Shown here in pieces: positions 34,920 through 44,164 of a DNA stretch of 64,000 bases. Positions within the stretch are counted from its first letter, which is position 1. Every line of letters starts with the position of its first letter. Location: assembly GCF_900142565.1 (NCBI RefSeq), contig NZ_FRBH01000011.1, positions 62,001 through 126,000 on the forward strand, given 5' to 3'. The translations under genes and the position numbers were made by a program. This DNA is from Chishuiella changwenlii (GTDB lineage: Bacteria > Bacteroidota > Bacteroidia > Flavobacteriales > Weeksellaceae). Below the pieces are notes generated by a model. The model was not told where the DNA came from. It searched no databases and saw only the letters and a program-made list of their open reading frames with translations.

Positions 34920-37900
34920 TTAAGCTTGTTCTTTTCTGTTTCTAACTTTTACTTGATAGATAACGTTTGGTTTTGTACCAATTTCTTCTAATAACACATA
35001 AGAACGTTTATCTTTAGATACTTGTCTTACTTGTGATTTTTCGTCATTGATATCTCCAAATTTCATTGCCCCTGTTCCACAAGCTGCAGCACAAGCACAA
35101 GCATCCATAAACTCTTCGTCTCTAACAGCTCTGTTTTCTTTCTTCGCTCTTAAAATTGTTGCTTGAGTTTCTTGGATACAGAATGAACATTTCTCAATTA
35201 CTCCTCGTGTACGTACAACAACATCTGGATTAAGTACCATACGACCTAAATCATTATTCATGTGGAAGTCATATTTATCGTTATTCGCCCAGTTAAACCA
35301 GTTGAAACGACGTACTTTATAAGGACAGTTATTTGCACAGTAACGAGTACCAACACAACGGTTATATGCCATCATGTTTTGACCTTGACGACCATGAGAT
35401 GTTGCACCTACTGGACACACAGTCTCACAAGGAGCGTGGTTACAGTGTTGACACATCATTGGTTGGAAAATCACATCTGGATTTTCAGCCTCTGGCTTAA
35501 TTAAACGTGTATATTGTTGTGGTTCGTTATCTGGATCAGATTCTATCGCGATCTTTTGAGTTAATTTACCTTCTGGATCTTGGTAAGTTACATCAGAGTA
35601 GTAACGGTCAATTCTTAACCAGTACATATCTCTAGACATACGCATTTGCTCTTTACCAACAGTTGGCGTATTATTCTCTGCTTGACATGCTATAACACAA
35701 GCTCCACATCCAGTACAAGAGTTCATATCAATTGTTAAATTGAAATGAGGTCCTGTAGAACGATCAAAACTAGCCCATAAATCAACCTCACCCATTGGAG
35801 AATCTCCTCTCCAAGTTGGTAATTTTGCAGTTGGATTCCATTCTTCACGGTCTGTGTTAATAAAATCTGCTAAAGAAACTTCTCTTGCGATTTCATAACG
35901 TCCCATTAAAGTTGGTTGTTGTTGCATGTTAGCAAACTCGTGCTTATCTGTACGAGAAGATTTTTCAATCTTAACATTAGAAGCTCCTACGTTTCCTGAG
36001 TATAATGCAAATGCGTTAACACCTACATTGTTTGCAACTTTACCAGCTTTAGTACGTCCGTAACCAAATGCTAAACCTACTGTACCAATTGCTTGACCTG
36101 GTTGAATGAATACTGGAACATTTTCTAAAACAGTTCCATTAACAGTTAAGTTTACAAACTCACCGTCAAATTGCATTCTTCCGTTATGTACGTTATAGTT
36201 ATCTTGAATTTTGATTCCTAATTTCGTAGCATCATTTGGATTAACTGTTAAATAGTTATCCCATGAGTTTCTAGAAATTGGATCTGGTAATTCTTGTAAC
36301 CAAGGGTTATTTGCTTGAGTACCATCTCCTAATCCTGATTTTGAATAGAATTGAATTTCCCATTCTGTTGCTTTAGCAGAAGCTAATTTAGAAGCAGCTG
36401 CTCCAGCAACACCAGTATTAGCTACAAAAGAAGTAGTTTCTGGTGACTCATTATAACCGTTGTATAATGCTTTATTAAAATCTACACCTACTTTAGGTAA
36501 AATAACTGTTTCCCAGTTTTGTTTTACATATAAATAGAATGGAGAAACTTTTTGTCTTGTTGCAGAAGTTGCCATCACCATAATTGGATCATTTGGATCT
36601 TCTACTTCTGTTACTTTAGTAACACCAGTTAACCAAGCGATTAATGAATCTTGAAATTGACGAGAATCAAAAATACGAGGAATTGTTGGTTGTTGTAATG
36701 AATATACACCTGTTACTGGGCTGAAATCATTCCAAGACTCTAAACCATGAGTAACCGGAGCAATAACATCCATTGCAGATGCAGTTTCGTCTAATTTTTC
36801 AACTAAACCAACTTTTAATCCGATGTTTTTAAATGCAGCTTCAATTTCTTTTGCATTTTTAGCATTGTAAATTGGATTAGTTTGGAAGTTTAATAAAACT
36901 CCTACTTGTCCAGCTTTAGCTTCAGCAACAAATTGTTTGAAAGTAGCATCGTTAGATTCTTTTAATAATACAGCTTTTCCGTTTAATGCAGCAGAACCTA
37001 AAACTTGGTTAATTGCATAAGAAATAGCAATAGCTTCTTTAGAACCGTCTGCCATTACAACAGCTTTAGATCCTTTCGCTTTTAATTCAGCAACAATTGC
37101 TTTAGCTTCTTTCGTAGAAACTGCACCTCCTGTTAATCCGTTATAAACTTCCGCTAAAACTTTTTCTGTATCAGTTGGTTTTAATGGATAACGAGTATCA
37201 GCATTAGCACCAGTTAAAGATAAAACAGACTCAACTTGAATGTGACGTAACATGTTTGGACCTGGCTTACGAACTACTCCGTAATCACCTTCCATACCAC
37301 CACCATTAAAATCTCCTAAGAAATCAGCGTTGAAAGCAACAACTAATTCAGTATTCTTAAGATCGTAAAATGGTAATTCTCTTTTTCCGTATACTTCTTG
37401 AGCAGCGTCTAATGCGTTAGAATAAGAAACAGCATCATATACTACGTGTTGAGTTGTTGGATATTTTGTAGCAAATTCTGCAATCAAATTTTTAGTTGTT
37501 GGAGATGGTAAAGATGGTGTTAAAATAACCACTTTTTTCCCTCCTACTGATGCTAATGCTTTTGTAACACGTGCATCAATTTCTTTCCAAGATGTTGCTT
37601 TGAATTTATCTCCTCCATTTACTAATGGAGATTTTATTTTATCTGAATCGTATAATGATAATACAGATGCTTGAACTCTTGCATTTGTAGAACCAAAATA
37701 TTGCGCTCCTTTATTTGCATCAATACGGATAGGACGACCTTCTCTCGTTCTTACTAAAACGTTAGCATAATCGTATCCATCAAAAACTGTAGATGCATAA
37801 TAAGTAGGTACACCAGGCATAATATTCTCTGGTTTTACTACGTAAGGAACAGATTTTACGATTGGAGCTTCACAGGCTGCTAATGTAACAGCAGCTGTAC

Positions 37901-38081
37901 TGAACCCTAAAATCTTCAAAAAGTCACGTCGTGAAGTTTGACTATTCTCCATGGCGTTAGTATTCCCTAAGAAATTATCTACAGGAATCTCTTCTGCAAA
38001 TTCATTGGTAGTTAACTTTTCATTTAATGTATTGTCAGTTAACTCCTCAAAACTTTTCCAGTAATTTTTCTTCGAAGCCAT
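34920..38081 (-). CDS. actB: Alternative complex III subunit ActB (molybdopterin-like plus Fe-S)
   Basis: The protein has 1053 residues. A ~50-residue cytoplasmic extension precedes a twin-arginine signal (SRRDFLKILGF) ending in a lipobox (TLAAC). The large middle domain is a molybdopterin-oxidoreductase fold; ActB proteins are not known to carry the cofactor. The C-terminal ~250 residues are a four-cluster ferredoxin domain: CTGCGACVIACQAENN, CQHCNHAPCETVCPVG, CVGTRYCANNCPY and CSFCIQETQ with CACAAACGTGA. It carries electrons from the quinol site to the haems. It is 22 nt downstream of actA. Confidence 0.96.
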   Translation of the reverse strand: MASKKNYWKSFEELTDNTLNEKLTTNEFAEEIPVDNFLGNTNAMENSQTSRRDFLKILGFSTAAVTLAACEAPIVKSVPYVVKPENIMPGVPTYYASTVFDGYDYANVLVRTREGRPIRIDANKGAQYFGSTNARVQASVLSLYDSDKIKSPLVNGGDKFKATSWKEIDARVTKALASVGGKKVVILTPSLPSPTTKNLIAEFATKYPTTQHVVYDAVSYSNALDAAQEVYGKRELPFYDLKNTELVVAFNADFLGDFNGGGMEGDYGVVRKPGPNMLRHIQVESVLSLTGANADTRYPLKPTDTEKVLAEVYNGLTGGAVSTKEAKAIVAELKAKGSKAVVMADGSKEAIAISYAINQVLGSAALNGKAVLLKESNDATFKQFVAEAKAGQVGVLLNFQTNPIYNAKNAKEIEAAFKNIGLKVGLVEKLDETASAMDVIAPVTHGLESWNDFSPVTGVYSLQQPTIPRIFDSRQFQDSLIAWLTGVTKVTEVEDPNDPIMVMATSATRQKVSPFYLYVKQNWETVILPKVGVDFNKALYNGYNESPETTSFVANTGVAGAAASKLASAKATEWEIQFYSKSGLGDGTQANNPWLQELPDPISRNSWDNYLTVNPNDATKLGIKIQDNYNVHNGRMQFDGEFVNLTVNGTVLENVPVFIQPGQAIGTVGLAFGYGRTKAGKVANNVGVNAFALYSGNVGASNVKIEKSSRTDKHEFANMQQQPTLMGRYEIAREVSLADFINTDREEWNPTAKLPTWRGDSPMGEVDLWASFDRSTGPHFNLTIDMNSCTGCGACVIACQAENNTPTVGKEQMRMSRDMYWLRIDRYYSDVTYQDPEGKLTQKIAIESDPDNEPQQYTRLIKPEAENPDVIFQPMMCQHCNHAPCETVCPVGATSHGRQGQNMMAYNRCVGTRYCANNCPYKVRRFNWFNWANNDKYDFHMNNDLGRMVLNPDVVVRTRGVIEKCSFCIQETQATILRAKKENRAVRDEEFMDACACAAACGTGAMKFGDINDEKSQVRQVSKDKRSYVLLEEIGTKPNVIYQVKVRNRKEQA

Positions 38082-38103
38082 TTATACTCCTCTCTTTTTT
38101 ATA

Positions 38104-39522
38104 TTAATAATGACATTTACCACACTCTAAACCACCGATAGCATCAACTGTAATCTTAGTTGCATCACCATACTGTTTTTTAAGTTTTTCGTGTAATTCT
38201 GCGTAATATTCTTTGTTATACTCGTTGTCCATATCTACTTCTGTAGTTCTGTGACACTCTATACACCATCCCATTGTGAAATCATTCGCCATTTTAACCT
38301 CGTTCATTTCATCTACACGTCCGTGACATGCGAAACAAACTTGATCTCCTGAACCAATGTTTAACTCTTTAGAGTTTGGAATAGTTCCGTCTTTTATTGC
38401 TTTTTTGATTGCTTTCTCTCCTGCTACAACGTGTTGAGCATGGCTAAAGAATACGAAATCTGGCATATTGTGAATACGAACCCATTCGATTGGTTTTTGT
38501 GGACCATCGTATTTATTCGTTTCTGGATTCCATCCAATCGCTTTATACATTTTTTGGATTTCTCCTGTATAGAACGTTTTAACAGCATCTTCATCAGCAA
38601 ATTTACCTGAAGTAATTAATTCTTCTTCGAAATAATCTCCTTTGTATTCTTTGATTGTTTTGTGACAGTTCATACAAACATTTGGAGAAGGAATACCTGA
38701 AACCTTACCATATTTTGCAGAGCTATGACAATACTGACAATCGATACCTTGTACACCTGCGTGAACTTTATGAGAGAAATAAATTGGTTGTTCTGGCTCG
38801 TAACCTTTATCAACTCCAATTCCCATTAATCCCCAATAAACATTGTACAATGCAAAGAATGCCAAAATAGCTACAGCTATAGTACCAACTTTTTTGTATT
38901 TTTCAAATACTTCTGAGAATGAAAAAGCAGCTTTTTCTTCAGCAGTATTTAAATCTTCTGTTGCTGTTGCTTTAACTAATGCATTAACGCGAACCAAGAT
39001 CCACAATAATAATGCAGCTAAAACTACAAATCCAACAGCTATTACACCTGAATTAGCTCCTCCACCTTGTGCAGCTTCAGCAGCTTTTTTATCAGCAGCT
39101 TCTTTCTTTTTAGCAGCTTTTGCTTCTTCAAATGCTTTTAGACCTCCGTCTGGGTCTGCAGTATATGCTAAGATATTATCAATATCACCATCAGATAAGT
39201 TAGGGAATGCTAACATCTCAGTGTTATTGTACTCAGCAAAAATTTTGTTTGCGTACGCATCTCCAGATTCGCGTAAAGCTTTGTTGTCCTTAATCCAAGC
39301 GTGTAACCACTCTTTTCCAAGTCCAGCTTCTTCTTGTACGCGTTTCTCAACATTACGTAATTCCGGCCCTATTAACTTACCATCAATCTGGTGACAAGTC
39401 GTACAGTTGGCTTCGAATAACTCGTAACCTTTACCTGCATCTTGGGCATTTGCTAAGGAGAATGCCGACATAACTATCGCGCAGCTCCATAAACGTATTC
39501 TTTTTAGAAATCTTGCCTTCAT
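38104..39522 (-). CDS. actA: Alternative complex III subunit ActA, multihaem cytochrome c with six CxxCH motifs
   Basis: The protein has 472 residues. A signal peptide ends SLANA. An N-terminal monohaem c domain (CTTCHQIDGKLIGPEL) is followed by an Ala/Lys linker, a membrane segment (VIAVGFVVLAALLLWILV), a second one (TIAVAILAFFALYNVYWG), then a pentahaem domain with CQYCH, CMNCH, CFACH, CIECH and CGKCH. That makes six CxxCH motifs, one more than the pentahaem core. Both haem parts should face the periplasm. It is the first gene of the operon, with a -7 promoter box about 66 nt upstream. Confidence 0.95.
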   Translation of the reverse strand: MKARFLKRIRLWSCAIVMSAFSLANAQDAGKGYELFEANCTTCHQIDGKLIGPELRNVEKRVQEEAGLGKEWLHAWIKDNKALRESGDAYANKIFAEYNNTEMLAFPNLSDGDIDNILAYTADPDGGLKAFEEAKAAKKKEAADKKAAEAAQGGGANSGVIAVGFVVLAALLLWILVRVNALVKATATEDLNTAEEKAAFSFSEVFEKYKKVGTIAVAILAFFALYNVYWGLMGIGVDKGYEPEQPIYFSHKVHAGVQGIDCQYCHSSAKYGKVSGIPSPNVCMNCHKTIKEYKGDYFEEELITSGKFADEDAVKTFYTGEIQKMYKAIGWNPETNKYDGPQKPIEWVRIHNMPDFVFFSHAQHVVAGEKAIKKAIKDGTIPNSKELNIGSGDQVCFACHGRVDEMNEVKMANDFTMGWCIECHRTTEVDMDNEYNKEYYAELHEKLKKQYGDATKITVDAIGGLECGKCHY

Positions 39523-39587
39523 TTACTTAAATAATCTCAGTTCGTTGTTTCTTTTAATTCGTTTTTATTTGAACACTTAACTAGAAG

Positions 39588-39595
39588 CAAAAATA
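39588..39595 (-). promoter_or_regulatory. -7 promoter element of the act operon
   Basis: The minus strand reads TATTTTTG (TAnnTTTG), 66 nt before the actA start. I see no convincing TTG -33 element. Confidence 0.45.
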
Positions 39596-39878
39596 ACCTC
39601 ATTACTTAATAAAATCATAAAGTTTGCATACTGAACTTTGTCATTCAGCTTAATTTAAAACGTTTCTAAATTAATTGTTAAAAAAAATACATCCATAAAA
39701 ATAATTTATTGGTTTAATAATTTACTCAACAATCTGCTTCAAAAACATTGATGTAAAAATACATAATACCACTCTTTTTATTAATAATAGTCAATTTTTA
39801 TTCGCATTAATTAATCCTTATTATATATAAATGAGTAAATAATTATTTGATTAACATTAATAACTAAATAGGAAAAAG
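39596..39878. other. AT-rich divergent intergenic region, act / SPOR gene
   Basis: About 280 nt, very AT-rich, between the two divergent promoters. I see no open frame, repeat or RNA gene in it. Confidence 0.6.
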
Positions 39879-39886
39879 TATATTTG
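39879..39886 (+). promoter_or_regulatory. -7 promoter element of the SPOR-domain gene
   Basis: TATATTTG, a full match to TAnnTTTG, 19 nt before the ATG at 39905. A TTG start at 39884 would lie inside this box, which supports the ATG. Confidence 0.6.
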
Positions 39887-39904
39887 TACAAATTAATTCA
39901 TCCC

Positions 39905-40387
39905 ATGAAAAAATTTATTGCAGTTTTTTTTATAATACTTTCTTCTTCAATTTTTGCTCAAGAGAAAATTGATACTATTCAAATTATTAATAATGGAACA
40001 TTAAATATGGAAATTGATTCTTCTATATATAATGTAATAAAAGCAAAAGAAGATGCAACATGTGTTTACACACCTAAAAAAAGTGTGGAAAAGAAACCAA
40101 CTATAAAATCTAGTGATCCTTGTGCAGGAAATGCTCAAGTGAATGGTTTTAAAATTCAGATTTATTATTCTAAAAACAGACAAGAAGCGAACAAAGTAAA
40201 AGATGAGTTTAGCAAATTATATCCTGATATGTCTGTTCAAGTAACATATTATACACCTGATTATCGTGTTTTAGTTGGGGATTATTTTTCTAAAAACTCT
40301 GCTTCTAAAGATATTAGAAGATTAAGATCAAAATATAATAGCTCATTCTCTATTCCTTTTAAGGTTTTATGTAGAAAAGCTCAATAA
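39905..40387 (+). CDS. Secreted SPOR-domain protein
   Basis: The protein has 160 residues: a signal peptide (MKKFIAVFFIILSSSIFA), a Lys/Thr-rich linker and a C-terminal SPOR domain (residues ~90-160) beginning GFKIQIYYSKNRQEANKVK and ending YRVLVGDYFSKNSASKDI. SPOR domains bind denuded peptidoglycan at the division site. The linker Cys and the DPCAG Cys could form a disulphide. It is monocistronic and divergent from act. Confidence 0.85.
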   Translation: MKKFIAVFFIILSSSIFAQEKIDTIQIINNGTLNMEIDSSIYNVIKAKEDATCVYTPKKSVEKKPTIKSSDPCAGNAQVNGFKIQIYYSKNRQEANKVKDEFSKLYPDMSVQVTYYTPDYRVLVGDYFSKNSASKDIRRLRSKYNSSFSIPFKVLCRKAQ

Positions 40388-40470
40388 ATCTGATGAGTGA
40401 TGAGTTTTTAATTATTAATTAAAATTGCTCACTTATATTTTTTTCATTTTAACTACCAAATAACAAAATA

Positions 40471-40797
40471 ATGATTTTAGATAAACTAAATAATAAAGAA
40501 GCAAAATTTAATGATGTTATTCAATACATCGAAGATAATTACACTTATACAGCTTCTGCTTTTACAAACGGAAATCAAGAAAATGCATCAGATCAAAATC
40601 AGGGAAGTGCTAAAGTTTTCGCTTTTGCAAAACTAAATAACTTTTCTAAAGATGATACTTTAAAATTATTTGCAGAACATTATGCAGCTGTTTTAGAAAA
40701 TCCGAATGGAACTGACCATAATAATATTAGACAGTTTATGGAAAACGGTTGGGAAGGTATAAAATTTGAAAATGAAGTTTTAGTTGCTAAAAACTAG
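40471..40797 (+). CDS. HopJ type III effector family protein
   Basis: The protein has 108 residues, soluble. The sequence ADAFTNG-type motif (YTASAFTNGNQENASDQNQG), AKVFAFAKLNNFSKDDTL and the NIRQFMENGWEGIKF ending match the HopJ family. Homologues occur in many free-living Proteobacteria and Bacteroidota with no type III secretion system, so the name is historical. Its function is unknown. It is followed by a bidirectional terminator shared with the M28 peptidase gene. Confidence 0.85.
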   Translation: MILDKLNNKEAKFNDVIQYIEDNYTYTASAFTNGNQENASDQNQGSAKVFAFAKLNNFSKDDTLKLFAEHYAAVLENPNGTDHNNIRQFMENGWEGIKFENEVLVAKN

Positions 40798-40814
40798 AAT
40801 TAAAAATATATAAT

Positions 40815-40852
40815 AAAAAAAGAGCTATCTTAATTAGATAGCTCTTTTTTTA
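40815..40852. terminator. Bidirectional terminator between HopJ and M28 genes
   Basis: AGAGCTATCT (40821-40830) / AGATAGCTCT (40836-40845) with a TAATT loop, A-run before and T-run after. Confidence 0.9.
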
Positions 40853-40853
40853 T

Positions 40854-42320
40854 TTATCGTTCTAACGTAAAATTCTTAATAACTGTCGGACGATCTTTTT
40901 CGTTGGCTACTTTCCAAGAAGTTCGGTACATCCATTCTGTCATCTTATATAATTTTTTAAAATTGATATTTTCTGACTCGTCTTGTGGTGTGTGGTACTG
41001 ATCGTGTAAAACACTTGTAAAGAAGATTGCTGGAATTCCTTGTAATGCATAAGGAAGATGATCGCTTCTAAAATAAAAGTATTCTGAATGATTTGGAGAA
41101 TCCCAATCCTTTAAATACGTAAACTTAGTACTTTCATTATTTGCATCTTCAGCCATTTTAACTAACTCTTCAGAATTCTTATGAGGTGCATTTCCTCCTA
41201 AAAGAGCTGCTTCATTATTATCATTTCTTCCAATCATATCACCATTTAAAACAGCAACTATTTTTTCTTTTGGAACAACTGGATGAGTCGCATGCCATCT
41301 AGAACCTAAAAGACCTCTTTCTTCCGCTCCATGAAATACAAATAAGATACTTCTTTTTGATGGTTGAGCTTTATAAGATCTCGCCATTGCTAACATCGCT
41401 ACACACGTACTTGCATTATCATCTGCACCATTATATATGGTATCGTTTTTAACAGGGTGTCTTATTCCATCGTGATCTTGATGACCACTAATTAAAACAT
41501 ATTCATCTTTTAATTTTGGATCTGTTCCTTCTATTTTACCAATAATGTTAACAGATGGATACTTGTAAGATTCTGTAATAAGGTTTAAAGAAATTTTTGG
41601 ATTATTCTTTACCCAATTTACATTTTCTCTTTTCAACCAAAGTACAGGAATATTGTTCGTGATTTTTTCTCTTAATCCTTCTCCTCCATAAGTTCCTCTT
41701 GTCATTTGATGCCAAACCTCAATCCAACTTTTTTCAGAAATATCATCTGTTATAAAAATAATTCCTTTTGCTCCAAGACTAACAGCAGTTTCATAATATT
41801 TTGCACGTACAAAACCAGGGTATCTTCTTACAAAAAGCGTCATATCTTTTGATATATTTTTATCAGAAGCATTTACAGCTAAAACTTTTCCTTTTAAATT
41901 TAATTTTGCTAAATCTTCTGGCTCTGCATTTCCTGCATAAACCACATCTCCTTCTATTTGGGCATTTACTGGTTCAGCAACTAAAAAGTCGTCCCAAATT
42001 TTTAAAGATTGATTTCCTAATTTCAATGTACTTTGTGGAATAATTTGATGACGGTACATATCAAAAAACTGAAAGTAAGTTCCGTTATCTCCCGCAGGTT
42101 GCATACCAGCTTCTTTTGCTTTATTTGCTAACCACATAGAAACTTTTAGTTCATCTAATGTTCCTGCTTCTCTTCCCCAAAATTCGTCTGCTGCAAGTTC
42201 GTACATATCTTGTTTAAGATCTTTCTCTTTAATTGCAGAAACTAATGGCTTTTTATACGATTGTGCAGATACTGCTCCAATCATTAAAAAACTAAAGGCA
42301 AATACTATATATTGCTTCAT
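40854..42320 (-). CDS. Secreted M28-family zinc peptidase
   Basis: The protein has 488 residues. A signal peptide (MKQYIVFAFSFLMIGAVSA) comes first, then a PA-type insert (residues ~120-230) and an M28 catalytic domain. Zinc ligands and catalytic residues are visible in ISGHQDHDGI, NGADDNASTCVAML, HGAEERGLLGS, LNGDMIGRND and a late His (DQYHTPQDES). Such enzymes are aminopeptidases or carboxypeptidases. I chose the ATG at 42320, because the longer frame puts 22 unrelated residues before the signal peptide. It is monocistronic. Confidence 0.92.
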   Translation of the reverse strand: MKQYIVFAFSFLMIGAVSAQSYKKPLVSAIKEKDLKQDMYELAADEFWGREAGTLDELKVSMWLANKAKEAGMQPAGDNGTYFQFFDMYRHQIIPQSTLKLGNQSLKIWDDFLVAEPVNAQIEGDVVYAGNAEPEDLAKLNLKGKVLAVNASDKNISKDMTLFVRRYPGFVRAKYYETAVSLGAKGIIFITDDISEKSWIEVWHQMTRGTYGGEGLREKITNNIPVLWLKRENVNWVKNNPKISLNLITESYKYPSVNIIGKIEGTDPKLKDEYVLISGHQDHDGIRHPVKNDTIYNGADDNASTCVAMLAMARSYKAQPSKRSILFVFHGAEERGLLGSRWHATHPVVPKEKIVAVLNGDMIGRNDNNEAALLGGNAPHKNSEELVKMAEDANNESTKFTYLKDWDSPNHSEYFYFRSDHLPYALQGIPAIFFTSVLHDQYHTPQDESENINFKKLYKMTEWMYRTSWKVANEKDRPTVIKNFTLER

Positions 42321-42505
42321 TTTATAATTAATTAATAAGTGTAAAAATAAGTAGAAATCTGCATTTTTCTTATAGAAAGAAAACATTACTACAATTAAAT
42401 AATATTTTAGATATTAATCAATAAAAAGTAGGTTTTAGTGTTTTTTATTTATCATTTATAGAGATGTAAAAGAATTTTATCTACACAAAAAATATAAATA
42501 ATAGG

Positions 42506-42538
42506 AAAAGAAAAACCTCATAACATTTAATTATGAGG
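42506..42538 (-). terminator. Rho-independent terminator after ccoG
   Basis: CCTCATAA (42516-42523) / TTATGAGG (42531-42538), followed on the minus strand by a T-run at 42511-42515. Confidence 0.75.
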
Positions 42539-42551
42539 ATTTATATTCAAA

Positions 42552-43994
42552 TTAAAAAGGCGCCATAAAACTAATTACATAATGATCTACAACTCTTCCT
42601 TTTTCATCTTTTATTTCTAAATCGATTGGTACTTTATAGGATGTTAATTTACTTTTTGGAATTTTTATTTTAACTAAACCTTGTTTTAATTTTCCTTCAT
42701 CAATAGAAATAAATTGATTTGATTCACTTAAAATTTCTGCTCTACCTTCTTTGAATGTTTTTACATCTACCGTTAATTTATATTTATGGTTTGTTTTATT
42801 CATTAAATTATACTGTAGAGTATTCGTTATATATTGTCCTTCTACCGAAAAGTCTCGTCCAGGAACTTGTAAAAACTTCACCTCAACATCACTTCTATTT
42901 GTCATAAAAGAAGTCATTGCAACTAACATTATAATTAATATAGATGTAAAAGCAATTAACCTTACATTAATTTTAAATTTACTTCCTTCTGCTATGTTTT
43001 CTTCCGAAGCATATTTTATTAATCCAGTTGGTAAGTTAATTTTAGTCATTATGTCATCGCAAGCATCTACACAAGCCGTACAATTAACACATTCTAATTG
43101 AGAACCATTTCTAATATCTATTCCTGTTGGGCAAACAGCAACACATTGTCCACAATCTATACAATCTCCTTTTCCTTCTGCATTTCTATCTTCTCCTTTT
43201 CTAAATTTTGCACGCCCTTTTGTTTTTTCTCCTCTAACAAAGTCATAAGAGATTTGTATTGTTTTTTTATCAATTAAAACACCCTGAAAACGTCCATAAG
43301 GACAAACCAAAGTACAAGCCTGCTCTCTAAACCAAGCAAAAACAAAATAGAAGAATAAACTAAATATATTTATCCCAATAAACATCCCAATATGTTCCGC
43401 TGGTCCTTCTTTTATAAATTGAATTAAAACATCCGAACCTAACAAATAAGCCATAAATATATTGGTAAAAAAGAATGAGAGAAGATAATAGGTTATCCAT
43501 TTTGAACCTCTTTTCAGTATTTTTTCTTCATCCCATTCTTGCTTATCTAAACGTATTTGCTTTCCGCGATCTCCTTCTATTAAAAATTCTATTTTTCTAA
43601 AAACAAATTCTAAAAAAATAGTTTGTGGACAAAGCCATCCACAAAATAGTCGACCATAAACTGTTGTAAACAATATAATAAATACAACACTCACAATCAT
43701 TCCTATTGCTAAAAGAAAGAAATCTGTTGTAAAAAATGGATAACCAAAAAGTATAAATACCGTATTAAAAACATCGAACTTAAAAATTGGATTACCATTT
43801 GGTAATTTTATAAAAGGTAAAACGATTAATGCTGTTAAGAGAATTGTAGAAACAATTGCTCTATAGTTGGTATATTTTCCTGAACTTTTCTTTGCATAAA
43901 CCCATTTCCGTGTACCTTTTTTATCCATTGTGGCAACTTCGGTTCTAAACTTTTCATTCTCCTCCGCAACTAAAATTTCATTAAAATTATTCAT
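42552..43994 (-). CDS. ccoG: cbb3 oxidase assembly protein CcoG (FixG/RdxA)
   Basis: The protein has 480 residues. Five or six membrane segments surround the motifs FCGWLCPQTIFLEFVFRKIE and CTLVCPYGRFQGVL. A two-cluster ferredoxin domain follows (CIDCGQCVAVCPTGIDIR, then CVNCTACVDACDDI), and then a C-terminal Ig-like periplasmic domain. CcoG reduces copper for insertion into cbb3-type cytochrome c oxidase. In flavobacteria it usually follows ccoNOP; here it is alone, with a terminator directly after it. Confidence 0.95.
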   Translation of the reverse strand: MNNFNEILVAEENEKFRTEVATMDKKGTRKWVYAKKSSGKYTNYRAIVSTILLTALIVLPFIKLPNGNPIFKFDVFNTVFILFGYPFFTTDFFLLAIGMIVSVVFIILFTTVYGRLFCGWLCPQTIFLEFVFRKIEFLIEGDRGKQIRLDKQEWDEEKILKRGSKWITYYLLSFFFTNIFMAYLLGSDVLIQFIKEGPAEHIGMFIGINIFSLFFYFVFAWFREQACTLVCPYGRFQGVLIDKKTIQISYDFVRGEKTKGRAKFRKGEDRNAEGKGDCIDCGQCVAVCPTGIDIRNGSQLECVNCTACVDACDDIMTKINLPTGLIKYASEENIAEGSKFKINVRLIAFTSILIIMLVAMTSFMTNRSDVEVKFLQVPGRDFSVEGQYITNTLQYNLMNKTNHKYKLTVDVKTFKEGRAEILSESNQFISIDEGKLKQGLVKIKIPKSKLTSYKVPIDLEIKDEKGRVVDHYVISFMAPF

Positions 43995-44164
43995 ATCTCT
44001 CTATGTAAATTGTCTACACAAAGCTAGAGTCTAACACTGATTTTCTCTTGGCACTATTCCTTATTTCTATGGTAATAATTATGCAGTGATATCTATCATA
44101 AATGAAACCTGCATTGTTTTATTTATGATAAAAAAATGCAGACTATTTTTAAAATAATAAAATT

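Noticed and set aside
38843..39394. 183-codon plus-strand frame
   Set aside because: It lies wholly antisense to actA. The alanine-rich linker codons of actA produce the long open frame.
40471..40797. Type III secretion effector
   Set aside because: The HopJ name is historical; there is no type III secretion gene in the window and homologues occur in non-pathogens.
44087..44098. TGATATCTATCA palindrome as an FNR-type site before ccoG
   Set aside because: It is too short and too different from the TTG/CAA half-sites of the FNR/CRP family to support the claim.
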